Notes: generated from the letters alone by a model not told the origin. A DNA stretch of 64,000 bases from Gavia stellata (GCF_030936135.1 NC_082635.1:124001-188000); one strand, 5' to 3'; shown: positions 22,056 through 33,784, counted from the stretch's first letter. Numbers and translations are program-made.

Positions 22056-22795
22056 ACAGTGGGGGCGTGTGGTGTCCGTACCCCGGTTTTTGGGGGGGCA
22101 TTATCTATGTTTTTGGGGGTACAACCCCACTTTTGGGGGGGGTTAGATATCGGGGGGGACTTTGGATATCGGGGAGCCCCCCCCTCAGCATCATGGGTGT
22201 TGATTTTAGGGGTGCAGTGTCCCCTGGGCTGTGAGAACAAGCGGTTTTGGGGGTGTGGTGTACATACTGGGGTTTTTTGGGGGGTTACCCCAGTTTGGGG
22301 GGGGTTACCCCACTTTCGGGGGGGGGGGGTTGGATATGGGGGGGGCTTTGGATATTGGGGAGCCCCCCCTGTTGATTTTAGGGGTCCAGTGTCCCCTGGG
22401 CTGTGAGAACAAGCGGTTTTGGGGTGTGGTGTACGTACCCTGGGGTTTTTTTTGGGGGGGTTACCCCGGTTTTTGGGGGGGTGCACCCCACATTTTGGGG
22501 GGGGCTTTGGATATTGGGGACCCCCCCCCAGCATCATGGCTGTTGGTTTTAGGGGTGCAGCATTCCTTGGGGTGTAGGAACAAGCGGTTGTAGCATGTGC
22601 TGTCCATACCCTGGTTTTTTTTGGGGGGGGGGTCCCTGCTTTTGGGGGGGGTGCACCCCACTTTGGGGGGGACTTTGGCTATTGGGGAGCCCCCCACCTC
22701 AATGTCGTGAGGGGCCCCCCCCTTAAAATCATGGGTGTTGCTTTTAGGGGGGGCCGTGTCTCTTGGGGTACAGGAACAAGCCGTTATGGGGTGTC
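22056..22795. repeat. ~170-bp minisatellite between YIF1B and the IMUP-like gene
   Basis: Four diverged copies of a 170-200-bp unit with GCTGTGAGAACAAGCGGTTT, GTGTACATACCGGGGTTT, GGGTTACCCC and TTTGGATATTGGGGAGCCCC. It starts just after the YIF1B poly(A) signal. Confidence 0.9.
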
Positions 22796-22995
22796 CCCCC
22801 TCCCACCTAAAGCCACCAGGTTTTGGGGTCTCCTCCTTCCCCCCCCCCGAAGGGGGTGTCACCCCCCCCCCCCCCCCAGGATTTTGGGGTGCGGGGGGGC
22901 ACCCCTGAAGCTTTGTGTCGTCCCCACCCACCCCATGACACCCAGGGTGTGACACCCATGGACTTCGCTCCGGCGCCAGTGACGCCTTCGAGCTG

Positions 22996-23001
22996 TTTAT
23001 T
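22996..23001 (-). terminator. C19orf33: Polyadenylation signal of the IMUP-like gene
   Basis: AATAAA on the minus strand about 110 bp after the stop codon at 23112. Confidence 0.75.
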
Positions 23002-23111
23002 AGCGGGGGGGGGGGGGGGGGCAGGTGACACCCCATTGGGGGGGGGGGGGCGTTGTCACCCCCCTGTGTCCCCCCCTGTCCACCCCACCGTCACCCCCTG
23101 TCCCCCCCTCC

Positions 23112-24925
23112 TCAGTGACTTTTCTTCTCCTTCTTCTTCTCCTTGGGTTTCTTGGGGAGTTTGTCCTTTTTCTTGTGCTCGTGGTGCTGGGGGGGGGGTT
23201 CAGGGGGGGGTTAATGCCATGGGGGGGGGCACAGGGCTGTGTGTCCCCCCCCCGGGGTGCAGGGGACAGCCCGGGGGGGGTTTTGGGGTGCAGAGGGGGG
23301 GAGTGGGGGGGCTGTCCTTACCTTGCCCCTCATCGTCAGAGCTGGAACTGGAGGAGTCGGAGGAGTGGCCGTCCTGGGGAAGGTGGGGGGGGGGGGGAAG
23401 TTGGGGGGGGGGGGCCCCTGGGGTGTCCCCCCCCACCCAGCCAGGGGGTCCCTGGGGGGCTATGGGGGTCCCCAGGATGGGGGGGGGGGGGGTGTCCTGG
23501 TCCTGTGGGGGGGGGGTCCTAGGGCTGTAGGGGTGCTGGGGTCCCCCAGTTCATGGCGGGGGGGGTCCCCAGAGCAGGGGAGGTTCTGGTGCTATGGGGT
23601 GCCAGAGTTTGGGGTCCCAGAAGTGGGGGGGGGGTCCCCGGGCTATGGGGTGCCAGAGTTTGGGGTCCCAGCAGTGGGGGGGGTCCCAGAGTTTGGGGTT
23701 CAGGGGGTCCCAGGGGCTATGGTGGGTGCCAGAGTTTGGGGTCCCAGAAGTGGGGGGGGGTCCCAGAGTTTGGGGGTTCAGGGGTTCCCAGGGCTATGGG
23801 GTGCCAGAGTTTGGGGTCCCAGAAGTGGGGGTGGGTCCCAGAGTTTGGGGTTCAGGGTTCCCAGGGCTATGGGGTGCCAGAGTTTGGAGGTCCCAGAAGT
23901 GGGGGGGGTCCCAGAGTTTGGTGTTCAGGGGTTCCCAGGGCTATGGGGTGCCAGAGTTTGGGGTCCCAGAAGTGGGGGGGGTCCCAGAGTTTGGGGTTCA
24001 GGGGGGCACGGGGGGGTCCCTGGGCAGGGGGGTGGTCCCAGGGCTATGGGGGTGCCAAGAGTTTGGGGGTCCCAGAAGTCGGGGGGGGGTCCCAGGGCTA
24101 TGGGGGTGCCAGAGTTTGGGGTTCAGGGGGCACGGGGGGTCCCTGGGCAGGGGGGGGTCCCAGGGCTATGGGGGTGCCAGAGTTTGGTGGGTCCCAGAAG
24201 TCAGGGGGGGGTCCCCAGGGCTATGGGGGTGCCAGAGTTTGGGGTCCAGAAGTGGGGGGGGTCCCAGAGTTTGGGGGTTCAGGGGGGCACGGGGGGTCCC
24301 TGGGCAGGGGGGGGTCCCAGGGCTATGGGGTGCGAGAGTTGTGGGGTCCCAGAAGTCGGGAGGGGGGTCCCAGGGCTATGGGGTGCCAGAGTTTGGGGTT
24401 CAGGGGGCACGGGGGGTCCCTGGGCAGGGGGAGGGTCCCAGGGGCTATGGAGGTGCAGAGTTTGGGGGTCCCAGAAGGTCGGGGGGGGGTCCAGGGCTAT
24501 GGGGTCCCAGAGTTTGGGGTTCAGGGAGTCCCAGGGCTATGGGGTGCCAGAGTTTGTGGGTCCCAGAAGTGGGGGGGTCCCAGAGTTTTGGGGTTCAGGG
24601 GCAATTGGGGGTCCCTGGGCAGGGGGGGGTCCCAGAGTTTGGGGGTCCCAGGGCTATGGGGTGCCAGAGTTTGGGGTTCAGGGGGTGTGGGGGACCCAGG
24701 TGGGGGGGGGGGGCGGGTACTGGGGTTACCGGGGTGCTGGGGGGGTCCTGGGGCTTTGGGGGTCCCAGGGTTTGGGGGGGGGGGGGGGGGGGTGTCCTGG
24801 GGCTGTGGGGTGCAGGGTCCCGGTACCACAGCGGGGGCCCAGGTTTGGGGGGGGTCCCGGGGGGGTCCCCCACAGCCCCTCACCTTGTGCTTCTTGCCCG
24901 GCTCCTTGTGCTGCTCCTTGTCCAT
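23112..24925 (-). CDS. C19orf33: IMUP/C19orf33-like small Ser- and Lys-rich protein
   Basis: Three small exons: 24884-24925 (MDKEQHKEPGKKHK), 23322-23373 (DGHSSDSSSSSSDDEG) and 23112-23186 (HHEHKKKDKLPKKPKEKK, ending KSH and TGA at 23112). The Ser/Asp run followed by a Lys-rich tail is the architecture of human IMUP (immortalization-upregulated protein, nuclear). It lies between YIF1B and SPINT2 in the human order and orientation. The product would be about 55 residues, roughly half the human length. The middle exon is 52 nt; 51 keeps frame, so the GGGG at its end probably has one extra G. A TATA-like CATAAAAG near 24989-24998 and an AATAAA at 22996 frame the gene. Function is unknown; the low-complexity match makes orthology depend heavily on synteny. 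Confidence 0.72.
23500..24770. repeat. ~74-bp G-rich minisatellite in the IMUP-like gene's first intron
   Basis: Units of about 74 bp with TGCCAGAGTTTGGGGTCCC, AGAAGTGGGGG and CCCAGGGCTATGGGG, plus a variant block with GGGGCACGGGGGGTCCCTGG. It occupies nearly the whole intron between 24884 and 23373; the 590-622-residue plus-strand frames are artefacts. Confidence 0.95.
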
Positions 24926-24984
24926 GGTGGGGTGTGTGGGGGGGAGCTGCCAGCGGCTTGCGGTGCCACCCCCGGTCCCCCCCC

Positions 24985-25002
24985 CCGGCTTTTATGGGTG
25001 CA
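24985..25002 (-). promoter_or_regulatory. C19orf33: TATA-box promoter of the IMUP-like gene
   Basis: Minus-strand CCCATAAAAGCC lies about 65 bp upstream of the ATG at 24925, placing a start site near 24965. Confidence 0.6.
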
Positions 25003-25563
25003 CTGGGTGGGGTGGGGGGGGGGAACCTTTGCCCTGGGCGGTTGCCTCTCGGGAGGGTGGGCGGGGAACCCAAAATATTTGTTGGGGGGGTGTGTTTGCA
25101 TGGGTAAGGGGGCAAGGTTCCGGGGACACACCCCCCCATAACCAGGGACAGTTCTGTCCCTTATCCCCCCCCTCCCAACACCCCAATTTCCCCCAACAGG
25201 TTGAGGGGGGGGGGAATAGGGGGAACCCCGAGGTCCCCCCCCCAGCCCACAGGGCGTGTCCCGGATCCAGCCCCCGCCGGCGCCAGGGTTTTTTCCTCAC
25301 TGAGGTGGCGGATTTGGGGTGCTGAGGGTGGGGGGGGCCACATAAAAGGGGGTGCAAGTGCCCCCCCTGGGACCTGGACACCCAGTTTTTGCCCCCCACC
25401 CCACCCCCAAAGGGCCTCATCCAGGCTTGGGTGGTCCCAGACCCATCAAAAGAGCTCCCCCGCCCTCAAGTTTGAGCCCCCTCAGCCCCCCCTGGCACTT
25501 TTGGGGTGCCCCCCCCCCCCCAAGAAGCCCAAGCCCCCCCCCGGAGGGTGGTTCACATCTCCC

Positions 25564-25569
25564 TTTATT
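25564..25569 (-). terminator. SPINT2: SPINT2 polyadenylation signal
   Basis: AATAAA on the minus strand about 550 bp beyond the SPINT2 stop at 26120; 25570-26119 is the 3' UTR. Confidence 0.65.
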
Positions 25570-26119
25570 CAGAAAAAAAAAATCCCTCTAACGTATAAAA
25601 AAAACCCGACCCCCAAAATTAATAATTAAACCCTAAATCTGGTTGATTCGACACAACAATCACAAACAACCCCCCCCCACGTGCCCCCCCCCCCCCCCAA
25701 AAGCAAGGGGATGGGGTCCCCTGAAAAGCACTGGGATCCCCCCACCCCCAAAATCAACGGGATGCCCCCCAAAAATCACTGGAAGAGGGTCCCGTCCCCC
25801 TCGGGTCCAGCCGGCCCCGCTGAATCCGGGTGGGAAGAGCTGGGAAAGGGGGAGAAACACACACCCCCCACGTGGGAGGGGGGCTGTTTGGGGGGGGGGG
25901 GAACCCCCCCCACCTCCCACTAGTGATTCCCCCCCACCCCCCTCTTTTTTTTCTACAAAAGAATTTTAAAAAAAACCCCATTAAACTCCCCCCAAAAAAG
26001 AGAAAAATAATTATCAAGAAGCAGCGAGGTGCCCAAAATGCACCAGAGAAGTCATTTTGAGGGGGGGTCTCCTGCCTTCAGGAGGGGGTCCCACAAAAAG
26101 GGGGTGCCCCCCCCCCACC

Positions 26120-29100
26120 TCAGAGGGTGTAGGCGTTGCTCATCAGATATTCCTTGTCGTCCCCAGGGACCTCCATCCCGTTCCCGGCAGCTCCGGTTTT
26201 CTCTCGGCACGTCTTGAGGGTGACGTCAGTCACGTAACCCAACAAAATGGCTGCCAGGATGGCCAGGAGCACCCCCAGTGCCAGCGCTGGGGGGGGGACA
26301 CCCCCAAAAACAAAAAGAGAGGTGACGTTAGGGTGTCACCCACCTCCCCAAGGAGAGGGGGAGCGGAGCCCCGCCGGCGCTTACCTTTGGTAGAGAAGAA
26401 ATCGCCGCGGAAATCGGCGCCGGGTGCCAACCAGTATCTTCTGTGGGGGGGGAAACTGGGGGTGAGATGGGGGAGTGGGGGACACACGGGGATGTCCCCA
26501 AGGTCCCCGGGGGACGGTCCCCTGTCCCTCACCTGGCTTGGGGCCGCAGCGGCTCAGGCATTCCTCTTCCCTCTGGTAGTTGTTCTTATTTCCCCGGCAG
26601 CCGCCGTAGATGAATTGCCGGCAGGTTCGGTTTGCCGGGCTGTAGTACCAGCGTAGGAAGGAGGCGCGGCACGGGCCGGTCACCCGGGGGACAGCGCAGT
26701 ACTCTGGGGGGGGGATTTAGGGGGGGGGACGTTGGGTGTAGATCCCCCCCAAAATTCTCCGGGCGTTGCCCAAGGAAAGGCGGGGTGGGGGGGAAAGGGA
26801 TTCGGCAGCGCCGAGCGGCGCGGGGAGGTTTTACCGTCGTAGGTGGAGTCGGCGTCGGTCTGCTTGGTGCGATGCTCGGGTTTCTTCGGAGCTGGGGAAA
26901 AGGATAAAAGAGAACCCAAAATGATCCGATTTGGTGGGTTATTTTGGGGTGTTTGGTGCTAAAACAATAAAAAAAATCCCCAAAATAACCCGATTTGGTG
27001 GTTATTTGGGGGGTGTTTGACGCCAAAACAATAAAATAAACCCGATTTGGTGGGTTGTCTGGGGGTGTTTGACACCAAAACAATGAAAAAAAAACCCCCA
27101 AATTACCCCCAAATAACCCAATTTTGTGCATTATTTGACACCAAAACATTAAAGAAAAAAAAAATTATCCACCAAATCGGGTTATTTTGGGGTGTTTGAT
27201 GCCAAAATAATGAAAAAACCACCAAAATAGCCCAATTTGGTGGATTATTTGCAAGTGTTTGACACAAAAATGACCCAATTTGGTGGGTTATTTTGGGGTT
27301 TTTGGCACCAAAACAATAAAAAAACCAAAATGACCCGGATTTGGTGGGTTATTTTGGGGTGTTTTGGTACCAAAACAATAAAACAAAACCCAAAAATGAC
27401 ACGATTTGGTGGGCTTTTTTGGGGTGTTTGAACACCAAAATGACCCAATTTGTTGGGGTATTTTGGGGTGTTTGATGCCAAAACAATGAAAAAAACCCCA
27501 AAATAGCCCAATTTGGTGGATTATTTGGGAGTGTTTGACACAAAAATGACTCAATTTGGTGGGGTTATTTTGGGGGTTTTGGCACCAAAACAAGAAAAAA
27601 ACCAAAATGACCCAATTTGATGGGTTATTTGGGGGTGTTTGACACCAAAACAATTTAAAAAAACCCCAACAAATGACCCAATTTGTTGGGTTATTGGGGG
27701 GTTTTGACACCAAAACAATAAAAATTACCCGATCTGGTGGGTTATTTTGGGGTGTTTTGGCACCGAAACTATAAAAAAAAACCCAAATGACACGATTTGG
27801 TGGGCTTTTTGGGGTGTTTGACACCAAAATGACCCAATTTGGTGGGGTTATTTTGGGGTTTTGGCACCAAAACAATAAAAAATTACCTGATCTGGTGGGT
27901 TATTTTGGGGTTTTGGCACCAAAACAATAAAAAAATTACCCGATCTGGTGGGTTATTTTGGGGTTTTGGCACCAAAAACAATAAAAAATTACCCGATCTG
28001 GTGGGTTATTTTGGGGTGTTTTTGGCACCAAAAATAAAAAAAAAAAAAAGACACAATTTGGTGGGTTATTTTGCGGTGTTTGACGCCAAAATGACACAAT
28101 TTGATGGGTTATTTTGGGGTGTTTGATGCCAAAACAATGAAAAAAAACCAAATAACCCACCAAAATTGGGTTATTTCAGGGTGTTTGACATCAAAAACAA
28201 TTTAAAAAAATCTCAAAACAACCCTATTTGGTGGCACGGGACGATCCGGGGATGGGCTCAGTCCCTCCGCCATGACCTTACCCCCCGCCAGGCCGCAGCT
28301 CTCCCGACATTCCCGCTCCGTCGGGAAGTTGTTGGCGTTCCCCGTCGCAGCCCGCCGAAGACGAAGCTCTGGCAGGAGCCGCTGGTGACGTTGAACCCAC
28401 CACCGCGGCATCGAGGCCCCGGCACCGGCCCACCGCCTTCGGCAGCGAGCAGAGCTCTGCCGGGAGGAAAATGAAGAGAGAGACGTTAACCGCCACCACC
28501 GAACCCCGCTTTCCCCCAAATTTGGGGGGGGCAGACGCAACCCGCCCCGGTTGGGAAGGGCTTTATCGGCTAAAAAAGGGGGGTTATCGGCTAAAAAAGG
28601 GGGGTTATCGGCTAAAAAAAGGGGGGTTATCGGCTAAAAAAGGGGGGTTATCGGCTCGGCAGCCCAGCTCCGCGCCGATTCCCGGCACGAGGCAGAGCCC
28701 GGGAGGTGAATTGTCCCCCCCAAAAAACATCCAGCAGCCCCCCCCACCGCCTGTGCTGCTTTCTGGATATCTTTATTATCTGCTGGTTTAATAAATAATA
28801 AACCAAATAATAGTAATAAACCGTCATGACTAAGCCGAATAATAAGAATAAGCCAAATAATAAGAATAAGCCGAATAATAAGAATAAGCCGAATAATAAG
28901 AATAAGCCGAATAATAAGAATAAGCCGAATAATAAGAATAAGCCGAATAATAAGAATAAGCCGAATAATAAGAATAAGCCGAATAATAAGAATAAGCCGA
29001 ATAATAAGAATAGCGAATAATAAGAATAAGCCGAATAATAAGAATAAGCCGAATAAAAAATAAGCGAAAGAAGCCGAATAATAAGAATAAGCCGAATAAT

Positions 29101-32100
29101 AAGAATAAGCCGAATAATAAGAATAAGCCGAATAATAAGAATAAGCCGAATAATAAGAATAAGCCGAATAATAAGAATAAGCCGAATAAATAAGCGAATA
29201 ATAGAATAAGCCGAATAATAAGAATAAGCCGAATAATAAGAATAAGCCGAATAATAAGAATAAGCCGAATAATAAGAATAAGCCGAATAATAAGAATAAG
29301 CCGAATAATAAGAATAAGCCGAATAATAAGAATAAGCCGAATAATAAGAATAAGCCGAATAATAAGAATAAGCCGAATAATAAGAATAAGCCGAATAATA
29401 AGAATAAGCCGAATAATAAGAATAAGCCGAATAATAAGAATAAGCCGAATAATAAGAATAAGGCCGAATAATAAGAATAGCCGAATAATAAGAATAAGCC
29501 GAATAATAAGAATAAGCCGAATAATAAGAATAAGCCGAATAATAAGAATAAGCCGAATAATAAGAATAAGCCGAATAATAAGAATAAGCCGAATAATAAG
29601 AATAAGCCGAATAATAAGAATAAGCCGAATAATAAGAATAAGCCGAATAATAAGAATAAGCCGAATAATAAGAATAAGCCGAATAATAAGAATAAGCCGA
29701 ATAATAAGAATAAGCCGAATAATAAGAATAAGCCGAATAATAAGAATAAGCCGAATAATAAGAATAAGCCGAATAATAAGAATAAGCCGATAATAAGAAT
29801 AAGCGAATAATAAGAATAAGCCGAATAATAAGAATAAGCCGAATAATAAGAATAAGCCGAATAATAAGAATAAGCCGACACTAATAAACTGAATTATAAG
29901 AATAAACTGACACTAATAACCCAAATAATAAGAACAAACCAAATAATAATAATAAACCAGCACTAATAAAACAAATAATAAGAATAATAAACTGAATAAT
30001 AAGAATAAACCAACACTAATAAACCAAATAAGAACAAACCAAATAAGAATAAACTGAATAAGAATAAGCCGACACTAATAAACCAAATAATAAGAATAAA
30101 CCCAATAATACTAAATAATAATAATAAACCAAACAATAAGAATAATCTGACACTAATGAACCGAATAATAAGAATAAACTGACACTAATAAACCAAATGA
30201 TAAGAATAAACCAAGTAAGAATAAACTGACATTAATAAACCAAATAAGAATAAACTGAATAACAATAATAATAAACTGGCACTAATAAACTGAAGAATAA
30301 GAAACCGAATAATAAGAATAAACCGACACTAATAAACCGAGTAAGAACAAACCAAATAAGAATAAGCTGACACTAATAAACCAAATAAGAATAAACCTAA
30401 TAATAATAATAATAAACCAAATCATAAGAATAAACCGACATTAATGAACTGAATAAGAATAAACCGAATAATAAGAGTAAACCTAATAGTAATAAACCTA
30501 ATAATAATAAAACCAAAAGAGCCAGAAACTTCCAGTTTTAGACAAAACCGAGCCTAAATCCCCGAATTTGGGCTTTACCGACATCCCCCGTCACAAAAAC
30601 CGACTTCCCGGCGGGCCGGGAGATGGGGGGGGGACCCTCCCCAAACGGGATCACGGGGGTGGGGGTACGGCCCCTGAGAGCCACAGGGAGGTTTGGGGGG
30701 GGCTCTACCTGCTGCCCCCCCCCCCCAAATTAATACCCCTTCCCGGGGTCCTGGTGAGCTTTTGGGGCGGGGGGAAGAGCCGGCGGCACGCGGATTTACC
30801 GGGCCGGCGGCCACGGACGCTTTGGGTGCCGCAAAATTATCCGGCCGGGACCCCGATTTCCAGCTGAAAGTGATGAAATACATAAAAAAAAAAAACCCAA
30901 AGCGCCACATTTTTGGCTTGGGAAGAGAAAATCCCGGCGGGATCGGACTCCAGCAGCCCGAGGGGGGGGCCCTAAATTTCTTCCTCGTTAAGCCGCCGAG
31001 GTAACGAACTGGGTTTTAAAAGTGCAAGTTATTTCCTGTTTACGGAGATTTGAGGGCAGCGACCGAGCGAACTCGCTCCCTCCAGGGCTCCCGGCCGCTC
31101 TCCGGGCTCGGTTGGGATAACCGGGATCCGGATATTTTTTGCTGGGATAAAGAGCCGCTGCTTCATCCCCAGGGAACGGGCCGAATCCTGTGACCGCAGG
31201 GGGGGCTGAATTTGCCCTCCCCTATGTTTTGGGGTGCTTTGAACCCCCCCCCAATAAAACCACCCCAAAACCGGCGTCGCGGAGGGCTGGATTTCCTGTC
31301 GACGAGGAGGAAGTTTGGAGGTTTGGGTTTAAAAATGACAAAAAAAGGGAACAGAGGCTCTTGCTGGAGAAGCGGCGGCGGTGCCGCTCCCCACCGGGAC
31401 CAGAGACCCCCCGCAAAGGAATGACCCCACCCCCCCACCCCCGAGTCCCCCCCCAGGGACCTGGGGTCACTCCCTAAGGCCGTGACTCCGCTCAGACCTT
31501 TCCCTAAGGTCATGGCCCCCCCTCAGCCCCCCAAAAGGCCACGACCCCACACAACCTCCCCCCCAGACCGGTTCTGAGACCCTCCCTGACGCTGTGACCC
31601 CAAGGGACCCCCCCCCCAGGCACCCAGGGTCACCCCAAGCCCACGACCCCCCTCAGACTCTCCTTAGGCCTTCCCCCCTAAAGGTCACAACCCTTAGAGA
31701 GGCCCCCCCAAACCCACAGCCTGCTCTCCAGGAGCCTTCAGAGCCCCCCCAGAGGCTGTGACCCCCCTCAAACCCTCCCAGAGACACCCCCCAGGAAGGT
31801 CAGGCCCTTAGAGAGGCCCCCAGAGCCCCCCCAGACCCACAGCCTGCTCTCCAGGAGCCTTCAGAGCCCCCCCAAAGGCTGTGACCCCCCTCAAACCATC
31901 CCAGAGACACCCCCCACGAAGCTCAGGCCCTTAGAGAGGCCCCCAGAGCCCCCCCAAACCCACAGCCTGCTCTCCAGGAGCCTTCAGAGCCCCCCCAGAG
32001 GCTGTGACCCCCCTCAAACCCTCCCAGAGACACCCCCCAGGAAGGTCAGGCCCTTAGAGAGGCCCCCAGAGCCCCCCCAAACCCACAGCCTGCTCTCCAG

Positions 32101-32974
32101 GAGCCTTCAGAGCCCCCCCCAGAGGCTGTGACCCCCCTCAAACCATCCCAGAGACACCCCCCACGAAGCTCAGGCCCTTAGAGAGGCCCCCAGAGCCCCC
32201 CCAAACCCACAGCCTGCTCTCCAGGAGCCTTCAGAGCCCCCCCCAGAGGCTGTGACCCCCCTCAAACCCTCCCAGAGACACCCCCCACGAAAGTCAGGCC
32301 CTTAGAGAGGCCCCCAGAGCCCCCCCAAACCCACAGCCCGCCCCCCAGAAGCCCTCAGAAGGCTTCAGAGCCTCCCCCTCAAGGTGAGGACCCCCCCTCA
32401 AACTCTCCCAGGGACCCCCCCGAAGGTCAGGACCCCCTCAGAGCCCTAACAGAGGCCCCCCGAGCCCCCCCAAACCCACAGCCTGCTCTCCAGGAGCCTT
32501 CAGAGCCCCCCCAGAGGCTGTGACCCCCCTCAAACTCTCCCAGGGACCCCCCCCAAAGGTCAGGACCCCCTCAGAGCCCTTACAGACGCCCCAGAGCCCC
32601 CCCAAACCCACAGCCCGCACCCCAAGCGCCTTCAGAGCCCCCCTTCCAGGCGGGGATCACCCTTAAACGCTCCCAGGGACTCCCCCGAAGGTCAGGACCC
32701 CCTCAGGGCCCTCAAAGGCCGCGACCCCCCAGAGCCCCCCCTCAGAATCCACCGCCCGGGCCGCCGCCCCCCCCCCCAACAGGCCCTCAGGAGGCCGCGG
32801 CCTCCCCTTAAGAGGCCCCCAAAGGCCGCCGCCCCCCCCTTAAGCCCCCCCCGGGGCCTGGAGGCGGCCGTTACCGAGCAGGGGGGGGCCGTTGGGGCCG
32901 GGCCGGGCGTCGATGGCGGCGGCCGCGGGCAGGAGCAGCAACAGCAGCAGCGGGAGGAACCGCCCAGGCGCCAT
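26120..32974 (-). CDS. SPINT2: SPINT2 (HAI-2), membrane-anchored double Kunitz serine-protease inhibitor
   Basis: HAI-2 inhibits trypsin-like membrane and growth-factor-activating proteases such as matriptase, prostasin and HGF activator. Exons: 32875-32974 (signal peptide MAPGRFLP, Leu run, PAAAA), 28282-28456 (Kunitz 1), 26835-26891 (linker), 26533-26703 (Kunitz 2), 26385-26440 (linker), 26120-26286 (membrane segment [16 protein letters not shown], then tail [14 protein letters not shown]). Both Kunitz domains have Arg at P1: GRCRAS in domain 1 and GPCRAS in domain 2, with FVFGGCDGNANNF and [13 protein letters not shown]. Kunitz exon 2 is 171 nt; Kunitz exon 1 is 175 nt because of four extra G's, each in a short G run. 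The 56-nt linker exon is one base short of the expected 57. Corrected length is 240 residues (human 252). Order and orientation match human 19q13.2. Confidence 0.94.
26900..28240. repeat. ~60-bp T/A-rich minisatellite in a SPINT2 intron
   Basis: About 20 variable units with TTTGGTGGGTTATTTTGGGG, TTTGACACCAAAACAATAAA and CCCAAAATGACCC. Most units contain an inverted repeat such as TTTTGG-CA-CCAAAA or its GA/TA variants. It lies between the Kunitz 1 exon and the linker exon. Confidence 0.95.
28561..28655. repeat. ~21-bp tandem repeat, five copies
   Basis: Five copies of GGTTATCGGCTAAAAAAGGG in the first SPINT2 intron, just upstream of the Kunitz 1 exon. Confidence 0.9.
28826..29878. repeat. 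18-bp AT-rich satellite-like array
   Basis: Nearly perfect copies of the 18-mer AAGCCGAATAATAAGAAT, about 57 units, in SPINT2 intron 1. Because 18 is a multiple of three and the unit lacks stops in some frames, it yields a 415-residue Leu/Phe-rich minus-strand frame that is not a gene. Confidence 0.98.
29879..30520. repeat. Degenerate extension of the 18-bp array
   Basis: A/T-rich, C-poor sequence with AATAAACCAAATAATAAGAA, GACACTAATAAACC and similar words. It appears to be an older, mutated margin of the 18-bp array. Confidence 0.8.
30521..31490. other. Non-repetitive part of SPINT2 intron 1
   Basis: No exon, RNA gene or mobile element is recognised. The sequence is unique and moderately GC-rich, with short open frames lacking recognisable similarity. 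Confidence 0.5.
31500..32700. repeat. ~123-bp minisatellite in SPINT2 intron 1
   Basis: About eight units of roughly 123 bp with CACAGCCTGCTCTCCAGG, GAGCCTTCAGAGCCCCCC, AGAGGCTGTGACCCCCCTC and CTTAGAGAGGCCCCC. Sequence is best conserved in 31720-32340. Confidence 0.93.
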
Positions 32975-32989
32975 GGCCGCCGCCGCCGC

Positions 32990-33090
32990 CGCTGCGTCAC
33001 ACAGGTGCGCCCCGCCCGCCTACGTCACACAGGTGCGTCCCCCCCAGCCGCCAAGCTCCGCCCCTCCTGTCCCGAGGCACACAGGTGCGT
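32990..33090 (-). promoter_or_regulatory. SPINT2: SPINT2 promoter with three CACACAGGTGCG elements
   Basis: Just upstream of the SPINT2 ATG the plus strand reads CGTCACACAGGTGCG twice, plus GCACACAGGTGCGTCC. These hold three CAGGTG E2-boxes (33002, 33030, 33082), two joined to CGTCA half-CRE motifs. CAGGTG is the Snail/ZEB-type E2-box seen in epithelial promoters. Occupancy is not shown. Confidence 0.5.
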
Positions 33091-33094
33091 CCTG

Positions 33095-33720
33095 ACCCGG
33101 CTCCAAGCTCCGCCCCGTCTCCAAGCCCCGCCCCGCCTCCCAGCCCCGCCCCGCCTCCCAGCCCCGCCCCGCCTCCCAGCCCCGCCCCGGCTCCAAGCCC
33201 CGCCCCGCCTCCCAGCCCCGCCCCGTCTCCAGGCGCCGCCTCGGCTCCAAGCCCCGCCCGCCTCCCAGCCCCGCCCCGTCTCCAGGCTCCGCCCCGTCTC
33301 ACAGCCCCGCCCTGTCCCCAAGCTCCGCCTCGCTCCAGGCCCCGCCCCGTCTCCAAGCCCCGCCCCATCTCCAAGCCCCGCCCCATCTCCAAGCCCCGCC
33401 CCGTCTCCAAGCCCCGCCCCATCTCCCAGCCCCGCCCCGTCTCCCAGCCCCGCCCCGTCTCCAAGCCCCGCCCCCGTCTCCAGGCTCCGCCCCACCTCCC
33501 AGCCCCGCCCCATCTCCCAGTCCCGCCCCGTCTCCAAGCCCCGCCCCATCTCCAAGCCCCGCCCCGTCTCCAAGCTCCGCCCCGGCTCCCAGCCCCGCCC
33601 CCGTCTCCAGGCTCCGCCCCACCTCCCAGCTCCGCCCCGTCTCTCAGCCCCGCCCCGGCTCCAAGCTCCGCCCTCCGCGCGCAAGCCCCGCCCTCCCGGG
33701 CGCTGCCGCCAAGCCCCGCC
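33095..33720. repeat. 17-18-bp GC-box minisatellite in the SPINT2-PPP1R14A interval
   Basis: About 35 copies of CCCCGCCCCGTCTCCAAG and close variants. Each unit has the GC-box core CCGCCCC, so the array is a dense series of potential Sp1/KLF sites directly upstream of SPINT2. Confidence 0.95.
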
Positions 33721-33784
33721 CCCTCGTTTGCATGCGGCGCGGGAAAGCGCTGCACCTCGCCCCTGGGTGGAGCCGGCGCTATAG

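Noticed and set aside
28634-29881. 415-codon Leu/Phe-rich minus-strand frame resembling a membrane protein
   Set aside because: It is the 18-bp array read in one frame (LFGLFL repeated); the opposite strand is equally open.
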